Shown here: positions 48,527 to 57,028 of the stretch, piece after piece
Position numbering within the stretch: position 1 is the stretch's first letter
Layout: each line of letters opens with the position of its first letter
Assembly: GCF_965228935.1 (NCBI RefSeq)
Contig: NZ_OZ245846.1
Coordinates: 5,022,001-5,086,000 of the forward strand
Reading direction: 5' to 3'
Length of the DNA stretch: 64,000 bases
Source of the DNA: Ulvibacterium sp965228935
GTDB lineage: Bacteria > Bacteroidota > Bacteroidia > Flavobacteriales > Flavobacteriaceae
Notes under the pieces: generated by a model
Database searches by the model: none
Told to the model about the DNA's origin: nothing
What the model saw: only the letters and a program-made list of their open reading frames with translations
Translations under genes and position numbers: made by a program

Positions 48527-49276
48527 TTAGTTTTTCTTTTCTGCTTCTTTTGCCCACTTCTGCATGGTCTTGATGTAATCAATACCTAGACCATAGGCCC
48601 CACCATATCTTTTGGCAAGCTCGTTTACTTCCACGTACTGGTCAGAACGCGCCCAATCCCTATAGACTTCCAACATGTATTGCATGGAGGTCATCGGAAT
48701 TACCCCGGCTTGGATCATCCGTACCATGGCCATGTCATGTGCCTCTTGTGATACAGCCCCGGAGGCATCGGAGATGACATATACCTCATATCCATCCTCG
48801 AGGGCGGACAAGGCGGCAAGATTGATACATACTTCTGTCCAAAGACCGGCCATAACCAATTTTTTCTTTCCGGTAGCTTCTACCGCCTTCACAAAATTCT
48901 TGTCTTCCCAAGAGTTCATGGTCGTTCTGTCAATGTAGGTCGACTCATCTGGGTAATACTCCCTGATTTCCGGAAAAATTGGCCCTGAGAATTGTTTTTC
49001 GGCCACTGTAGTTATAATCGTTGGCACCTTGAAAAGTTTTGAGGCACCGGCGATCAGACCGGCATTGTTGCGCAATTCTTCAATAGGCTGCGACTCTACG
49101 GCAAAAGCCATTTGACCCTCATGATCGATAAGCAGCAGAGCATGGTTTCCAGGGTGTAAAACTTGCTCCGCGGCGTTAGCGGGATCATTTGTAGGATTTG
49201 GAGCATACTGCGTCCATTGTCCAAAAGTTAGGGCACTTACGAATAGGGTTAGCATAGATAATTTAAAAGTTCTCAT
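48527..49276 (-). CDS. Isochorismatase-like cysteine hydrolase (YcaC type), secreted
   Basis: 249 aa from MRTFKLSMLTLFVSALTFGQ (ATG 49276; another ATG lies seven codons upstream). The signal peptide makes it periplasmic, unusual for this mostly cytosolic family. Isochorismatase fold (PF00857): LLLIDHEGQMAFAVES (catalytic Asp), NSWEDKNFVKAVEATGKKKLVMAGLWTEVCINLAALSALEDGYEVYVISDASGAVS with the nucleophile Cys in WTEVCIN and VSQEAHDMAMVRMIQAGVIP. The substrate is unknown. It is flanked by pirin upstream and the exported amidohydrolase downstream on the same strand. Confidence 0.9.
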   Translation of the reverse strand: MRTFKLSMLTLFVSALTFGQWTQYAPNPTNDPANAAEQVLHPGNHALLLIDHEGQMAFAVESQPIEELRNNAGLIAGASKLFKVPTIITTVAEKQFSGPIFPEIREYYPDESTYIDRTTMNSWEDKNFVKAVEATGKKKLVMAGLWTEVCINLAALSALEDGYEVYVISDASGAVSQEAHDMAMVRMIQAGVIPMTSMQYMLEVYRDWARSDQYVEVNELAKRYGGAYGLGIDYIKTMQKWAKEAEKKN

Positions 49277-49329
49277 TTTAGATGTATTTGATGTCATTTT
49301 AGACGGTTATTACTTGATTTAATTGTTAA

Positions 49330-50202
49330 TTACTTGATATTCATGGGTACTTCCATCAACAATACCTCAGCTTTGGAATCGGCCGTGATTTCAATGTTTT
49401 CAATATCCCAAAGGCCATAGCCATCCCTCTTATTGAGTGACTGTCCGTTGATGGTTACATTCCCTTCTATCACGAAGGCATAGACCCCATTGCCAGCTTT
49501 TTTGACTTGATATTCCAACTCGGTGTTTTTCTCTAGCTTACCTAAATGAAACCAAGCATCTTGATGGATCCATACCCCTTCATCATTGGCGTTGGGCGAA
49601 AGGATTTGCTGTAGTTTATTGTGCCGTGCTCCTTCTTCCAAGGTAATCTGTTGATAGCGCGGCGTTACCCCACCCTTATTGGGCATCACCCAGATTTGGA
49701 GGAATTTTACCTGTTTTTCTCGGTTGGCGTTCATCTCGCTATGCTGGATGCCACTTCCGGCACTCATGACCTGCACATCGCCTTGTTTGATGATCTCGCT
49801 TCGGCCTGTACTGTCCATATGCTTCAAATCGCCTTCCAAGGGAATGGAGATGATTTCCATATCGCTATGGGGATGTTTTCCAAACCCCATACCTGCGGCA
49901 ACGGTATCATCGTTCAACACCCGCAATACGCCAAAGTTCATACGTTCTGGGTTGTAGTAGTTCGCAAAGCTGAAGCTGTGCTTGGATTGTAGCCATCCAT
50001 GATTGGCATCCCCACGGGTTTCTGCTTTATGCAATACGGTAGTTTTTGTTTTTGTTTCCATGTTTTTTATATGATTAAATCCTACTTGTTTTAAAGGTTC
50101 TCGGGAATGCTGCTTTTCTTTCGGGTTTGCGGAGACCACAATTCCAGTTGTGGAGGCCAACCCTCCCAAGACCGTTCTTTTTATGAATTCCTTTCGTTCC
50201 AT
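49330..50202 (-). CDS. Pirin-family protein with export-type leader
   Basis: About 290 aa from MERKEFIKRTVLGGLASTTGIVVSA (ATG 50202). The open frame extends to 50292, but a sigma-54 promoter at 50231-50247 lies inside that extension, so the downstream start is preferred. The pirin bicupin begins near residue 48 (METKTKTTVLHKAETRGDANHGWLQSKHSFSFANYYNPERMNFG). Iron ligands of the family are conserved (GKHPHSDMEIISIPLEGDLKHMDS; GSGIQHSEMN). Pirins are iron proteins with quercetinase or redox-sensor activity. An export leader is unusual. It is the first gene of the sigma-54-controlled group. Confidence 0.9.
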   Translation of the reverse strand: MERKEFIKRTVLGGLASTTGIVVSANPKEKQHSREPLKQVGFNHIKNMETKTKTTVLHKAETRGDANHGWLQSKHSFSFANYYNPERMNFGVLRVLNDDTVAAGMGFGKHPHSDMEIISIPLEGDLKHMDSTGRSEIIKQGDVQVMSAGSGIQHSEMNANREKQVKFLQIWVMPNKGGVTPRYQQITLEEGARHNKLQQILSPNANDEGVWIHQDAWFHLGKLEKNTELEYQVKKAGNGVYAFVIEGNVTINGQSLNKRDGYGLWDIENIEITADSKAEVLLMEVPMNIK

Positions 50203-50230
50203 TGTTTTGATTTGAATTCGTTCTTCCATG

Positions 50231-50247
50231 TGCCATTTCTGTACCAA
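50231..50247 (-). promoter_or_regulatory. Sigma-54 (-24/-12) promoter of the pirin gene
   Basis: TTGGTACAGAAATGGCA on the minus strand matches YTGGCACGRNNNTTGCW at all but three defined positions, with the invariant GG-N10-GC spacing. It lies 29 bp before the ATG at 50202. The divergent neighbour (50373) encodes a sigma-54 activator, which makes the match functionally coherent. Confidence 0.7.
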
Positions 50248-50253
50248 AACAAT

Positions 50254-50276
50254 AACTCCCTTATTTACAGGGAGTT
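50254..50276. promoter_or_regulatory. Inverted repeat upstream of the -24/-12 promoter
   Basis: AACTCCCT pairs perfectly with AGGGAGTT across 7 nt, just upstream of the -24 element and between the divergent genes. It is a candidate binding site for the adjacent enhancer-binding protein, although activator sites usually lie further upstream. It lacks a T-tract, so it is not a terminator. Confidence 0.4.
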
Positions 50277-50372
50277 TGAGGTGTTGTTCCAAAAAACGAA
50301 CTGCTATTTTTTTAGATTTTTCTGATATATGAGAACTTTTAACCTATTTTTAAGGTGCAAAAGCTTAAAAAA

Positions 50373-52493
50373 ATGTCCGACTCCGTCGCTTATGAAATCA
50401 TTAACCAATGGTTGGTGGAAGAGCTTCCCTACGAAGTAATCTGGTTCAATGAACAGGGGCAGATTGTATATGCCAATGCCTTGTTTTTTAAACGGTTAGG
50501 TTATAGCAGATCACAAATGGGCAAGCTCAGTATCTTTAACCTAAATCCCACCGTGACCCAAATGGAGTGGGAAAAGCACTGGAGAGATGTTGGGGAAAAG
50601 AAGGTGGTCAACTTCAAGGACACCCATAAGCGAAAGGACGGAAAACTATATGAAGTCGAAGTTTTTGCGCAGTTTTTCTCAAATAATGGAAAAAATCTGA
50701 TTAGCGCATTGATCAATGACATTTCCGATTCCAGTTTTTATAAGAACCTTTTGGGGCATGTGGAACGAATGACCCAGGTGGGCGGGTGGAAACTGAACCT
50801 TCAGGACGGGTCGCTTATCGTAACCAAGGAAGCGTTAAAACTTTTTGGTACCGCTGATAAGGAAAATCTGCTTCCAGGGACCATCATCCATCAATTCAAG
50901 GAACCGGAACGGTTAAAAACATTGCTCAAGGAAACCATGCGCCACGCAAAACCCTATGATGAGATCCTGGAGACCCGTGAGAACCCATCGCGTTTTATCC
51001 GATGTCAGGGCCAGGCCATCCTGAAAGGCGAAAAGATTTTTAAGGTCATCGGGGCCTATGAGGATGTGACCGTGCAAAAAGAACGTGAAAATGCCCTTAA
51101 ACTATATAAGGAAATCCTGGACAATGCAGAAGACCTAGTCTATGTGTACAATAGGGAGGGCAAGCTGTTGCATTATAGTAATTCCGTTGCCAAGCATTTG
51201 GGTTTTAGTCCGAAGGAACTGGAAAGCTTTTTCATTTTTGATTTGGATTCGTCCATTACCAAGGAGTGGTGGGGAGAGCATATGGATGATATTGCCAAGA
51301 ACAAGGTACTGCGCTTTGAATGGTTGGTCACCCGAAAAGATGGCACAAAGTTTCAGGCGGACATCACGGCCAACCACATTTGTTATCGAGGCGAGGATTT
51401 GAATTGTGCCATCGTCAGGGACATTACGGAACGAAAGAAAAAGGAGGAACAATTGTTCCAAGCGTTTGGGGAAATCAAATCGCTACAACGGCAATTGGAA
51501 CAGGAGAACGAGTACTTACAGACCGAGATAAAGCGAAATATCAATTTTGATGATATTATATGTACCAGTGAGAGCTATGCGAAGGTGTTGAAGGAAGTGG
51601 AGAAAGTGGCCCCAACCGATACCTCCGTTTTGATTACGGGGGAGTCCGGTACGGGAAAGGAGTTATTGGCCAATGGAATTCATCAAAATAGCAAACGCAA
51701 CGAACGCCCGCTGATCAAGGTGAATGTGACCACCTTGCCCAATGAACTCATCGAGAGTGAGCTTTTCGGTCATAAAAAAGGGGCGTTTACCGGGGCCACC
51801 TCCGATAAGATAGGAAAATTTACGTTGGCGAATGGTGGTACCATCTTTTTGGATGAAATCGGTGAAATGCCCTTGGGGCTGCAACCTAAGTTATTACGGG
51901 TGCTTCAAGAAGGAGAGTTCGACCCTTTAGGAAGTACAAAAACCGAAAAGGTGGACGTGCGTGTTATTGCGGCTACGAACAGAGACTTGGAAGAAATGGT
52001 CAAAAATGGAAAATTCAGGGAAGATCTATATTATCGCCTTAACGTCTTCCCCATTCATAATATCCCGCTGAGAGAGCGGAAGGAGGACATTCCCTTGTTG
52101 GCACAGTATTTTTTAGAAAAGTATTCGGCAAAAGCAGGAAAGGGATTGCGTAAAATCTCCAAAAAAACCTTGGATGCATTTACTAGGTATTCCTTCCCCG
52201 GCAATATCCGTGAGTTGGAGAACTTGATTGAAAGGGCGGTAATCCTTGAAGAGGGAACTACTCTTTTTCCGGGAAGTTGGCTGCCCAACGGGAAATCCAA
52301 GATAAAGGAAGATACTGCCCTAAAGACCTTTGAGGAAATTCAACGGGATCATATTATCAAGGTACTACAGCATACCAAGGGCCGTGTGAGCGGTCCGCAG
52401 GGCGCGGCCGTAATCTTGGATATGAAGGACAAAACCTTGTTTGCCAAGATGAAACGTCTCGGGATTAAAAAAGAGACCGTTTATACATCCTAG
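50373..52493 (+). CDS. PAS-domain sigma-54-dependent activator
   Basis: 706 aa from ATG 50373 (MSDSVAYEIINQWLVEELP); a GTG six codons upstream is possible. There are two clear PAS modules (IVYANALFFKRLGYSRSQ; LLHYSNSVAKHLGFSPKELESFFIFDLD) with a PAC-like middle region, then a coiled coil (KEEQLFQAFGEIKSLQRQLEQENEYLQTEI). The AAA+ domain has Walker A LITGESGTGKELLANGIH, the sigma-54 contact loop GAFTGA (HKKGAFTGATSDKIGKF) and Walker B GGTIFLDEIGEM. The C-terminal Fis-type HTH is KGRVSGPQGAAVILDMKDKTLFAKMKRLGI. It senses a cytosolic signal through PAS and probably activates the divergent pirin operon. Confidence 0.94.
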   Translation: MSDSVAYEIINQWLVEELPYEVIWFNEQGQIVYANALFFKRLGYSRSQMGKLSIFNLNPTVTQMEWEKHWRDVGEKKVVNFKDTHKRKDGKLYEVEVFAQFFSNNGKNLISALINDISDSSFYKNLLGHVERMTQVGGWKLNLQDGSLIVTKEALKLFGTADKENLLPGTIIHQFKEPERLKTLLKETMRHAKPYDEILETRENPSRFIRCQGQAILKGEKIFKVIGAYEDVTVQKERENALKLYKEILDNAEDLVYVYNREGKLLHYSNSVAKHLGFSPKELESFFIFDLDSSITKEWWGEHMDDIAKNKVLRFEWLVTRKDGTKFQADITANHICYRGEDLNCAIVRDITERKKKEEQLFQAFGEIKSLQRQLEQENEYLQTEIKRNINFDDIICTSESYAKVLKEVEKVAPTDTSVLITGESGTGKELLANGIHQNSKRNERPLIKVNVTTLPNELIESELFGHKKGAFTGATSDKIGKFTLANGGTIFLDEIGEMPLGLQPKLLRVLQEGEFDPLGSTKTEKVDVRVIAATNRDLEEMVKNGKFREDLYYRLNVFPIHNIPLRERKEDIPLLAQYFLEKYSAKAGKGLRKISKKTLDAFTRYSFPGNIRELENLIERAVILEEGTTLFPGSWLPNGKSKIKEDTALKTFEEIQRDHIIKVLQHTKGRVSGPQGAAVILDMKDKTLFAKMKRLGIKKETVYTS

Positions 52494-52641
52494 GTAATCG
52501 GATTTTGAGGATATTTGCGTACACCACAAATAACCCCTATATGCATTTTTCGACCACGAATTGTTCGGATTTCATAGACCTGATTTTGACAAATTCCCTT
52601 GAAATGGATTGTATCCCCAAAAAGGACTGAATATTTTGAAA

Positions 52642-52992
52642 ATGGAAGTTTCCCTAAACCTAGCGGCCGTAATTGGGCCGATACTAATGGCCATCGCCTC
52701 GTCCGAATATTTAAATTTCAAAATTTGGAAGAACGTCCATCCCACGGTAGTATATCTTAATGGCTTGGTCTTATTGATAGGTGGGTTAATTGTCATCCGA
52801 ATGCATAATCATTGGTCTATGGACTGGACGCTCGTCATTACAATATTCGGTTGGTTGTTTATACTGCTCGGACTTGCCAGAATGTTTTTCCCTACCCAAA
52901 AACAACCTGAAAAATCCTTGTTCTCAAATCTTTTGTTATTGGTATTGTTCCTGGTAGGGCTGTTCCTATCGTTCAAGGCTTACTTTGCATAA
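52642..52992 (+). CDS. Small membrane protein, 116 aa
   Basis: From the ATG at 52642 (MEVSLNLAAVIGPILMAIASSEYLNF). Four hydrophobic helices: NLAAVIGPILMAIASSEYL, VVYLNGLVLLIGGLIVIRM, WTLVITIFGWLFILLGLARMFF and NLLLLVLFLVGLFLSFKAYF. No family is recognised. It is a free-standing gene between the sigma-54 activator and the saccharopine-dehydrogenase-like gene, with 130 bp after it that contain no gene. Confidence 0.7.
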   Translation: MEVSLNLAAVIGPILMAIASSEYLNFKIWKNVHPTVVYLNGLVLLIGGLIVIRMHNHWSMDWTLVITIFGWLFILLGLARMFFPTQKQPEKSLFSNLLLLVLFLVGLFLSFKAYFA

Positions 52993-53122
52993 CCAAAGAA
53001 CAATAGGAATCGTAATCAACTTTCGCAAGTACCAATACAATTTGGCATCCTTTTACTATCTTTAATCTACTATTCAAAAGCTGCCCGAAACCTAATTTCA
53101 AAGGAAAAGAATTGATACATCA

Positions 53123-54247
53123 ATGGGGCCACATATACTAATTCTGGGAGGAAACGGTGGTGTAGGAAGGGCACTGTCAAGAAATATTCTTAAACTAACC
53201 CATTGCGACGTTACCATAGGGGGTAGGAACCTACATGAATCCAATCGCTTTGCAAAAATCCTACTCGGCGAGTATCCGGATAAACAAATCAAAACAGTTT
53301 ATGCGGATGCCACCCAAAGAGAAGATCTGGAAAGTGTTTTTAGTCGAGTAGATTTGGTAATCGTCACTACTACCACCCCTGATCATATGGGCACTATTGC
53401 CGAGGCTGCCCTCGAAACCGATACCGATGTAATCGATATCTTAATCCGAGGGGACGTTGTTGATAAACTTGAAGCCTATCAAGAAAGAATTATTTCGGAA
53501 CAACGTATCTTCATCACTCAGGCCGGCTTTCATCCCGGTCTCCCTGCTCCATTTATAAAGTATGCGAAAACTAAATTTGATAACTATATAAGCGCAAATG
53601 TGGCCATGGTTATGAACACCCTCTTCAGAAAACCAGAATCCACTTATGAGATAATTCACGAAATTACGGAAGGCAATGCTCAAATATCGAAGGATGGCAA
53701 GTGGAAAAAGGCCTCGTATAAGGATGGAATACGAGTTCAATTCTCCAAAGAATTTGGGTTACGGCTATGCTACCCTTCTCAAATGAGGGAAATATTCCCA
53801 CTGCAAAAGGAATTGGACATCAACAATATGGGTGTTTATATCGCAGGCTTCAACTACTTTGTGGATAATGTGGTGTTTCCGTTTTCAGTAATCATGAATT
53901 CTATAAAAAAGGGAGCGGGAAAGAAGCTTTCTGCCAAACTGATGCATTGGGGCGTAAAACGATTCTTCAAGGGCTCTCCCGGCGTAGAATTTAAACTGCT
54001 CGCCAACGGAACAAAAAATGGCCAAAAGGTCAATTATTCATTGACGGCATATTCTTCTGATCCATTTGATTTTTCATCCTATGCCATAATAGCCTGTCTA
54101 AATCAATACTTGGACCATACCATACATAGACCGGGCCTATATCTTATGGGCCATGTTGTTGACGAAAGAAGGGTAATCGAGGATTTAAAAAACATGGGAG
54201 TTCAAATTCGCGAGCATAATTCCATAAATGCCGTTGATACTAAGTAA
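53123..54247 (+). CDS. Saccharopine-dehydrogenase-like NAD(P)-binding protein
   Basis: A 374-aa protein. The Rossmann motif is HILILGGNGGVGRALSRNILKLTHCDVTIGGRN, followed by VYADATQREDLESVFSRVDLVIVTTTTPDHMGTIAEAALETDTDVIDI, typical of PF03435. The C-terminal half lacks recognisable lysine-pathway residues, so it is not a true saccharopine dehydrogenase. It is more like the trans-acting or lipid-linked oxidoreductases of this superfamily. It is 9 bp upstream of an alpha/beta hydrolase gene, with which it probably shares a pathway; the substrate is unknown. Confidence 0.85.
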   Translation: MGPHILILGGNGGVGRALSRNILKLTHCDVTIGGRNLHESNRFAKILLGEYPDKQIKTVYADATQREDLESVFSRVDLVIVTTTTPDHMGTIAEAALETDTDVIDILIRGDVVDKLEAYQERIISEQRIFITQAGFHPGLPAPFIKYAKTKFDNYISANVAMVMNTLFRKPESTYEIIHEITEGNAQISKDGKWKKASYKDGIRVQFSKEFGLRLCYPSQMREIFPLQKELDINNMGVYIAGFNYFVDNVVFPFSVIMNSIKKGAGKKLSAKLMHWGVKRFFKGSPGVEFKLLANGTKNGQKVNYSLTAYSSDPFDFSSYAIIACLNQYLDHTIHRPGLYLMGHVVDERRVIEDLKNMGVQIREHNSINAVDTK

Positions 54248-54256
54248 AATGGAAAT

Positions 54257-55168
54257 ATGAATGGCTATGGTAACCTGATTTACAAAACTGCCCATACAAA
54301 GTACGGCCCGGTACGGTACCTGGATATGGGGGCATCAAATAACAAAGTAGTTTTATTCTCTACAGGTGGAGGAGCCAGTTTTATGGGGGCTATAGCTTTC
54401 GAGTGGATCTGTGACGCAGGCTACAGGGTTTTATCGATCAATAGACCGGGTTATTATGATTTACCGGTAAATGCTGCCAGTAGCATCGAGGAACAAGCCG
54501 ACATTTACCATGAAGTAATTAAGTCTTTAAATATCGAGGATAAAATTAATGTGTTTGGCATCTCAATGGGAGGTCTTTCCGCTTTGTATTACACATCCAA
54601 GTATCCAACTAAATCGTTGGTACTTTGGAGCGCCGTAACTGGCAAATACCAAGTGAACAAAGAATCTGCCAATTCCCTGCTCGGAAGATTGGTCTTAAAA
54701 AAGTCCGGCAAGAAACTCATTTCCTGGATGCTGAAAACTTCGGCGAAACTGTTTCCGGAAATGACTATCGAAACCTTCTTAAAAACCGAAGCAGATCTGA
54801 ACAAAAAAGAAAGGCAAAAAATTGCAAGGGAAATCGTTCAAGACCCTGAAAGCAAGGCAGAATTTATGGCGTTCATTGCCTCCATGACACCCATGAATGA
54901 TTTATACAAAGGAATGATGGACGAAGTAAACAAAGTTGAAAACCTGGGCGAGGTGGATTGGACTATCATCACTTGTCCGACTTATGCCATACATTCTACA
55001 ATCGACATTGATGTAGGCATGGATCATCCAAAAAGATTGGAAGAAATGATTCCAAACTTAAAATTGGAATACGTAAAGGCAGGGGGTCATTTTGTTTGGT
55101 GGGGAACGGAAGGGAAAGCCGTTAAAAAGAATACAATTCAATTTCTGAATGAAATTAATATGGATTAG
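54257..55168 (+). CDS. Alpha/beta hydrolase
   Basis: A 303-aa alpha/beta-hydrolase fold without signal peptide. Nucleophile elbow: GISMGG (INVFGISMGGLSALYYTSKYPTKSLVLWSAVTG). The acid is probably Asp in HSTIDIDVGMDHPKR and the catalytic His is in AGGHFVWWGTEG. The oxyanion region is FSTGGGASFMGAIAFEW. It is an esterase, lactonase or C-C hydrolase of unknown substrate. It is in an operon with the saccharopine-dehydrogenase-like gene 9 bp upstream. Confidence 0.9.
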   Translation: MNGYGNLIYKTAHTKYGPVRYLDMGASNNKVVLFSTGGGASFMGAIAFEWICDAGYRVLSINRPGYYDLPVNAASSIEEQADIYHEVIKSLNIEDKINVFGISMGGLSALYYTSKYPTKSLVLWSAVTGKYQVNKESANSLLGRLVLKKSGKKLISWMLKTSAKLFPEMTIETFLKTEADLNKKERQKIAREIVQDPESKAEFMAFIASMTPMNDLYKGMMDEVNKVENLGEVDWTIITCPTYAIHSTIDIDVGMDHPKRLEEMIPNLKLEYVKAGGHFVWWGTEGKAVKKNTIQFLNEINMD

Positions 55169-55266
55169 AGAGGTCCAATCTTATGATTCAGTGAAAAGCA
55201 CAGCACAGGTAAACTAAACGAACCTTGGTTTGAGTAGCACCCTTTCCCGATAGACTTGTGACCAAG

Positions 55267-55320
55267 GCAATATTGCAGATTAACGGATTTGGCCGAAGTT
55301 TGCAATATACCGTATATTGC
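55267..55320 (+). promoter_or_regulatory. Promoter with two palindromic operators, GntR gene
   Basis: Two perfect palindromes share the same half-site: GCAATATTGC (55267-55276) and GCAATATACCGTATATTGC (55302-55320). The second covers a -7-like TATATTGC (55313-55320) that is 21 bp after TTTG (55288-55291), a good Bacteroidota promoter geometry. A repressor bound here would block its own promoter. This also argues that translation starts downstream, at 55345. Confidence 0.6.
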
Positions 55321-55344
55321 CCATTAAACCGTGAGGCTCTACTA

Positions 55345-56055
55345 TTGAAAAAAACGAAAAAATACCAACGGATTCAGGAATATATAAAGAAACGGATACA
55401 AATTGGCAAATATCCTGTAGGAAGTTATCTGCCCTCAGAGCACAGTTTTTGTCATCAGTTCAACACCACCAGAACCACCGTACGAAAGGCACTTGACGAA
55501 CTGATGAAGGAAGGGTTCATCGAAAAGGAGCATGGGAAGGGCAGTAAAGTCCTGGAACGGCGTAAATCCTTGGGATTATTGACAATAAAGGGATTTTCGG
55601 GCGCTATCGATTATGAGGTAAAAACGATACTGACCAAGGAACCAAAAATTACGGATTGGGATCCATCCATAGCATTTTCCCTCACAAAAGAGGAGCAAAA
55701 ATCCAAGTGTGTCTATTTTCAGCGGGTACGGCATATCAACAATCGGCCGGTGGTTCTGGAAAATAATTGGTATTCGCTCAATGCCCTGGAGATCATTAAG
55801 CCGGATGACTTTGTAGAAGGTTCTTTTTTTAAAACCCTGAGTCAAGAATATCTGATTGAGATAATGGGTGCGGAACAGGAATTACGATCGATACCCGCAA
55901 CCAAGGATATCGCACAAAATCTGGGGATTTCCGAAGGGAATTCCATTTTGCATATTTCGGTGCGGTTTAGGACCAGTAAAGCAGGCCTTAACCTTTATGG
56001 GGATCTGTATTGCAATACCAGGGAATACCCGATTAGAAATAGTTACTTCCTGTAA
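55345..56055 (+). CDS. GntR/HutC-family regulator with UTRA domain
   Basis: 236 aa from TTG 55345 (KKTKKYQRIQEYIKKRIQIGKYPVG). The frame is open to a GTG at 55258, but the promoter and operators lie in between. Winged HTH: LPSEHSFCHQFNTTRTTVRKALDELMKEGFIEKEHGKGSKV. The C-terminal UTRA ligand domain (residues 85-236) shows SKCVYFQRVRHINNRPVVLENNWYSLNALEI and HISVRFRTSKAGLNLYGDLYCNTREYPI. UTRA domains commonly bind phosphorylated sugars or amino sugars. It is convergent with the oxidoreductase/ROK/SIS/phosphotriesterase operon, which it probably regulates. Confidence 0.9.
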   Translation: MKKTKKYQRIQEYIKKRIQIGKYPVGSYLPSEHSFCHQFNTTRTTVRKALDELMKEGFIEKEHGKGSKVLERRKSLGLLTIKGFSGAIDYEVKTILTKEPKITDWDPSIAFSLTKEEQKSKCVYFQRVRHINNRPVVLENNWYSLNALEIIKPDDFVEGSFFKTLSQEYLIEIMGAEQELRSIPATKDIAQNLGISEGNSILHISVRFRTSKAGLNLYGDLYCNTREYPIRNSYFL

Positions 56056-56060
56056 TTCGC

Positions 56061-57023
56061 TCAGGAGGCGCCAAAGAATGCGTACAACATCTTTGGGTTT
56101 TCAAAAAACACTTGTTGGTAGTACGCTTCCAATCCCTTGGATTTGAGAAAATCAGGAATGGTTTCAATAAGATAGTTTAACCCAGGTTGGCCACCATAAC
56201 TCTGCCAGTAGGCATTTTTGGCCATATCCATGCCCATAGTAATCTGTTCGGGATAATCCGGCAGTAATTTTTCCAAAAGATTGTGGGTATAATTGGGCTG
56301 TCCTTTTTTCCATCGGAAAGCACTGTCGTATTCAACCCGAACACCGACGTCCAAGACGGCCCTATTGTAGTCAACATCCATCGCGCGGTCTACGTGGGAC
56401 AATACAACGTGTTGTAACTTTGCACCCAGTTTTTCAAAAAGCAGGGCTTGCTCCAATGCCTGCCTACCAAAATTGGTGTGTGTCAATATCGGGGCTCCGG
56501 TCTCCAGGTGGGCATTGACCACGGCCCTAAAAATCAACTCCTGATGTTTTGTAAAAGAATCGTCTCCTGTAGCTAGTTTAATGAGTCCTGCTTTATGCGG
56601 TGTTCTTTTGACCAAAGGACCGGAATAATCAAACTGATCGATGCCCTCTTCAATATCGGCTATAAAAAGTCGGGTCAACTCATCTTCAGTACTGGAATAG
56701 CGCCAATGGTTCCCTGGATAGTAGATTTCCAAGTGAAGACCCGTAGGCACAATGATGTTTACCCCACTATATTGACTCACCTGTACCGACTTCAAAATGT
56801 TTCGGCCACTATTCGCCGGCATGGTATCCACAACGGTTCTACCCCCGGCATTGTAAAAACTGGTAAGCTCGGTAGAAATTCTGGGGACATCGTTCAACAA
56901 AAACTCCGGATGCTTGGCGGTAACATAGCAATCCTCGATCACAATATGCTCGTGGGCATAGGTAAGCCCCATTTCCGTGACGGGCCTATCACCCAAAACC
57001 GTTCTAAAAAAATCTTGTTGCAT
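56061..57023 (-). CDS. Phosphotriesterase-family hydrolase
   Basis: A 320-aa TIM-barrel amidohydrolase of the PTE/PHP/lactonase family (PF02126). HxH metal motif: GLTYAHEHIVIED. The bridging Lys is carried on LIKLATGDDSF. Later ligands: ILTHTNFG, VVLSHVDR and MGMDMAK (Asp). It acts in the cytoplasm, probably as a lactonase or on a phosphorylated sugar-lactone; PTE relatives near SIS and ROK genes are usually sugar-pathway enzymes, not pesticide hydrolases. It is the last gene of the operon, 5 bp after the FAD oxidoreductase gene, and convergent with the GntR gene. Confidence 0.9.
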   Translation of the reverse strand: MQQDFFRTVLGDRPVTEMGLTYAHEHIVIEDCYVTAKHPEFLLNDVPRISTELTSFYNAGGRTVVDTMPANSGRNILKSVQVSQYSGVNIIVPTGLHLEIYYPGNHWRYSSTEDELTRLFIADIEEGIDQFDYSGPLVKRTPHKAGLIKLATGDDSFTKHQELIFRAVVNAHLETGAPILTHTNFGRQALEQALLFEKLGAKLQHVVLSHVDRAMDVDYNRAVLDVGVRVEYDSAFRWKKGQPNYTHNLLEKLLPDYPEQITMGMDMAKNAYWQSYGGQPGLNYLIETIPDFLKSKGLEAYYQQVFFENPKMLYAFFGAS

Positions 57024-57028
57024 AGTTT

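Noticed and set aside
50203..50292. 30-codon N-terminal extension of the pirin gene
   Set aside because: The extension contains the -24/-12 promoter and the inverted repeat, so it is upstream regulatory DNA.
55258..55344. 29-codon N-terminal extension of the GntR gene from a GTG
   Set aside because: It covers the palindromic operators and promoter, and GntR/HutC proteins normally start close to the HTH.
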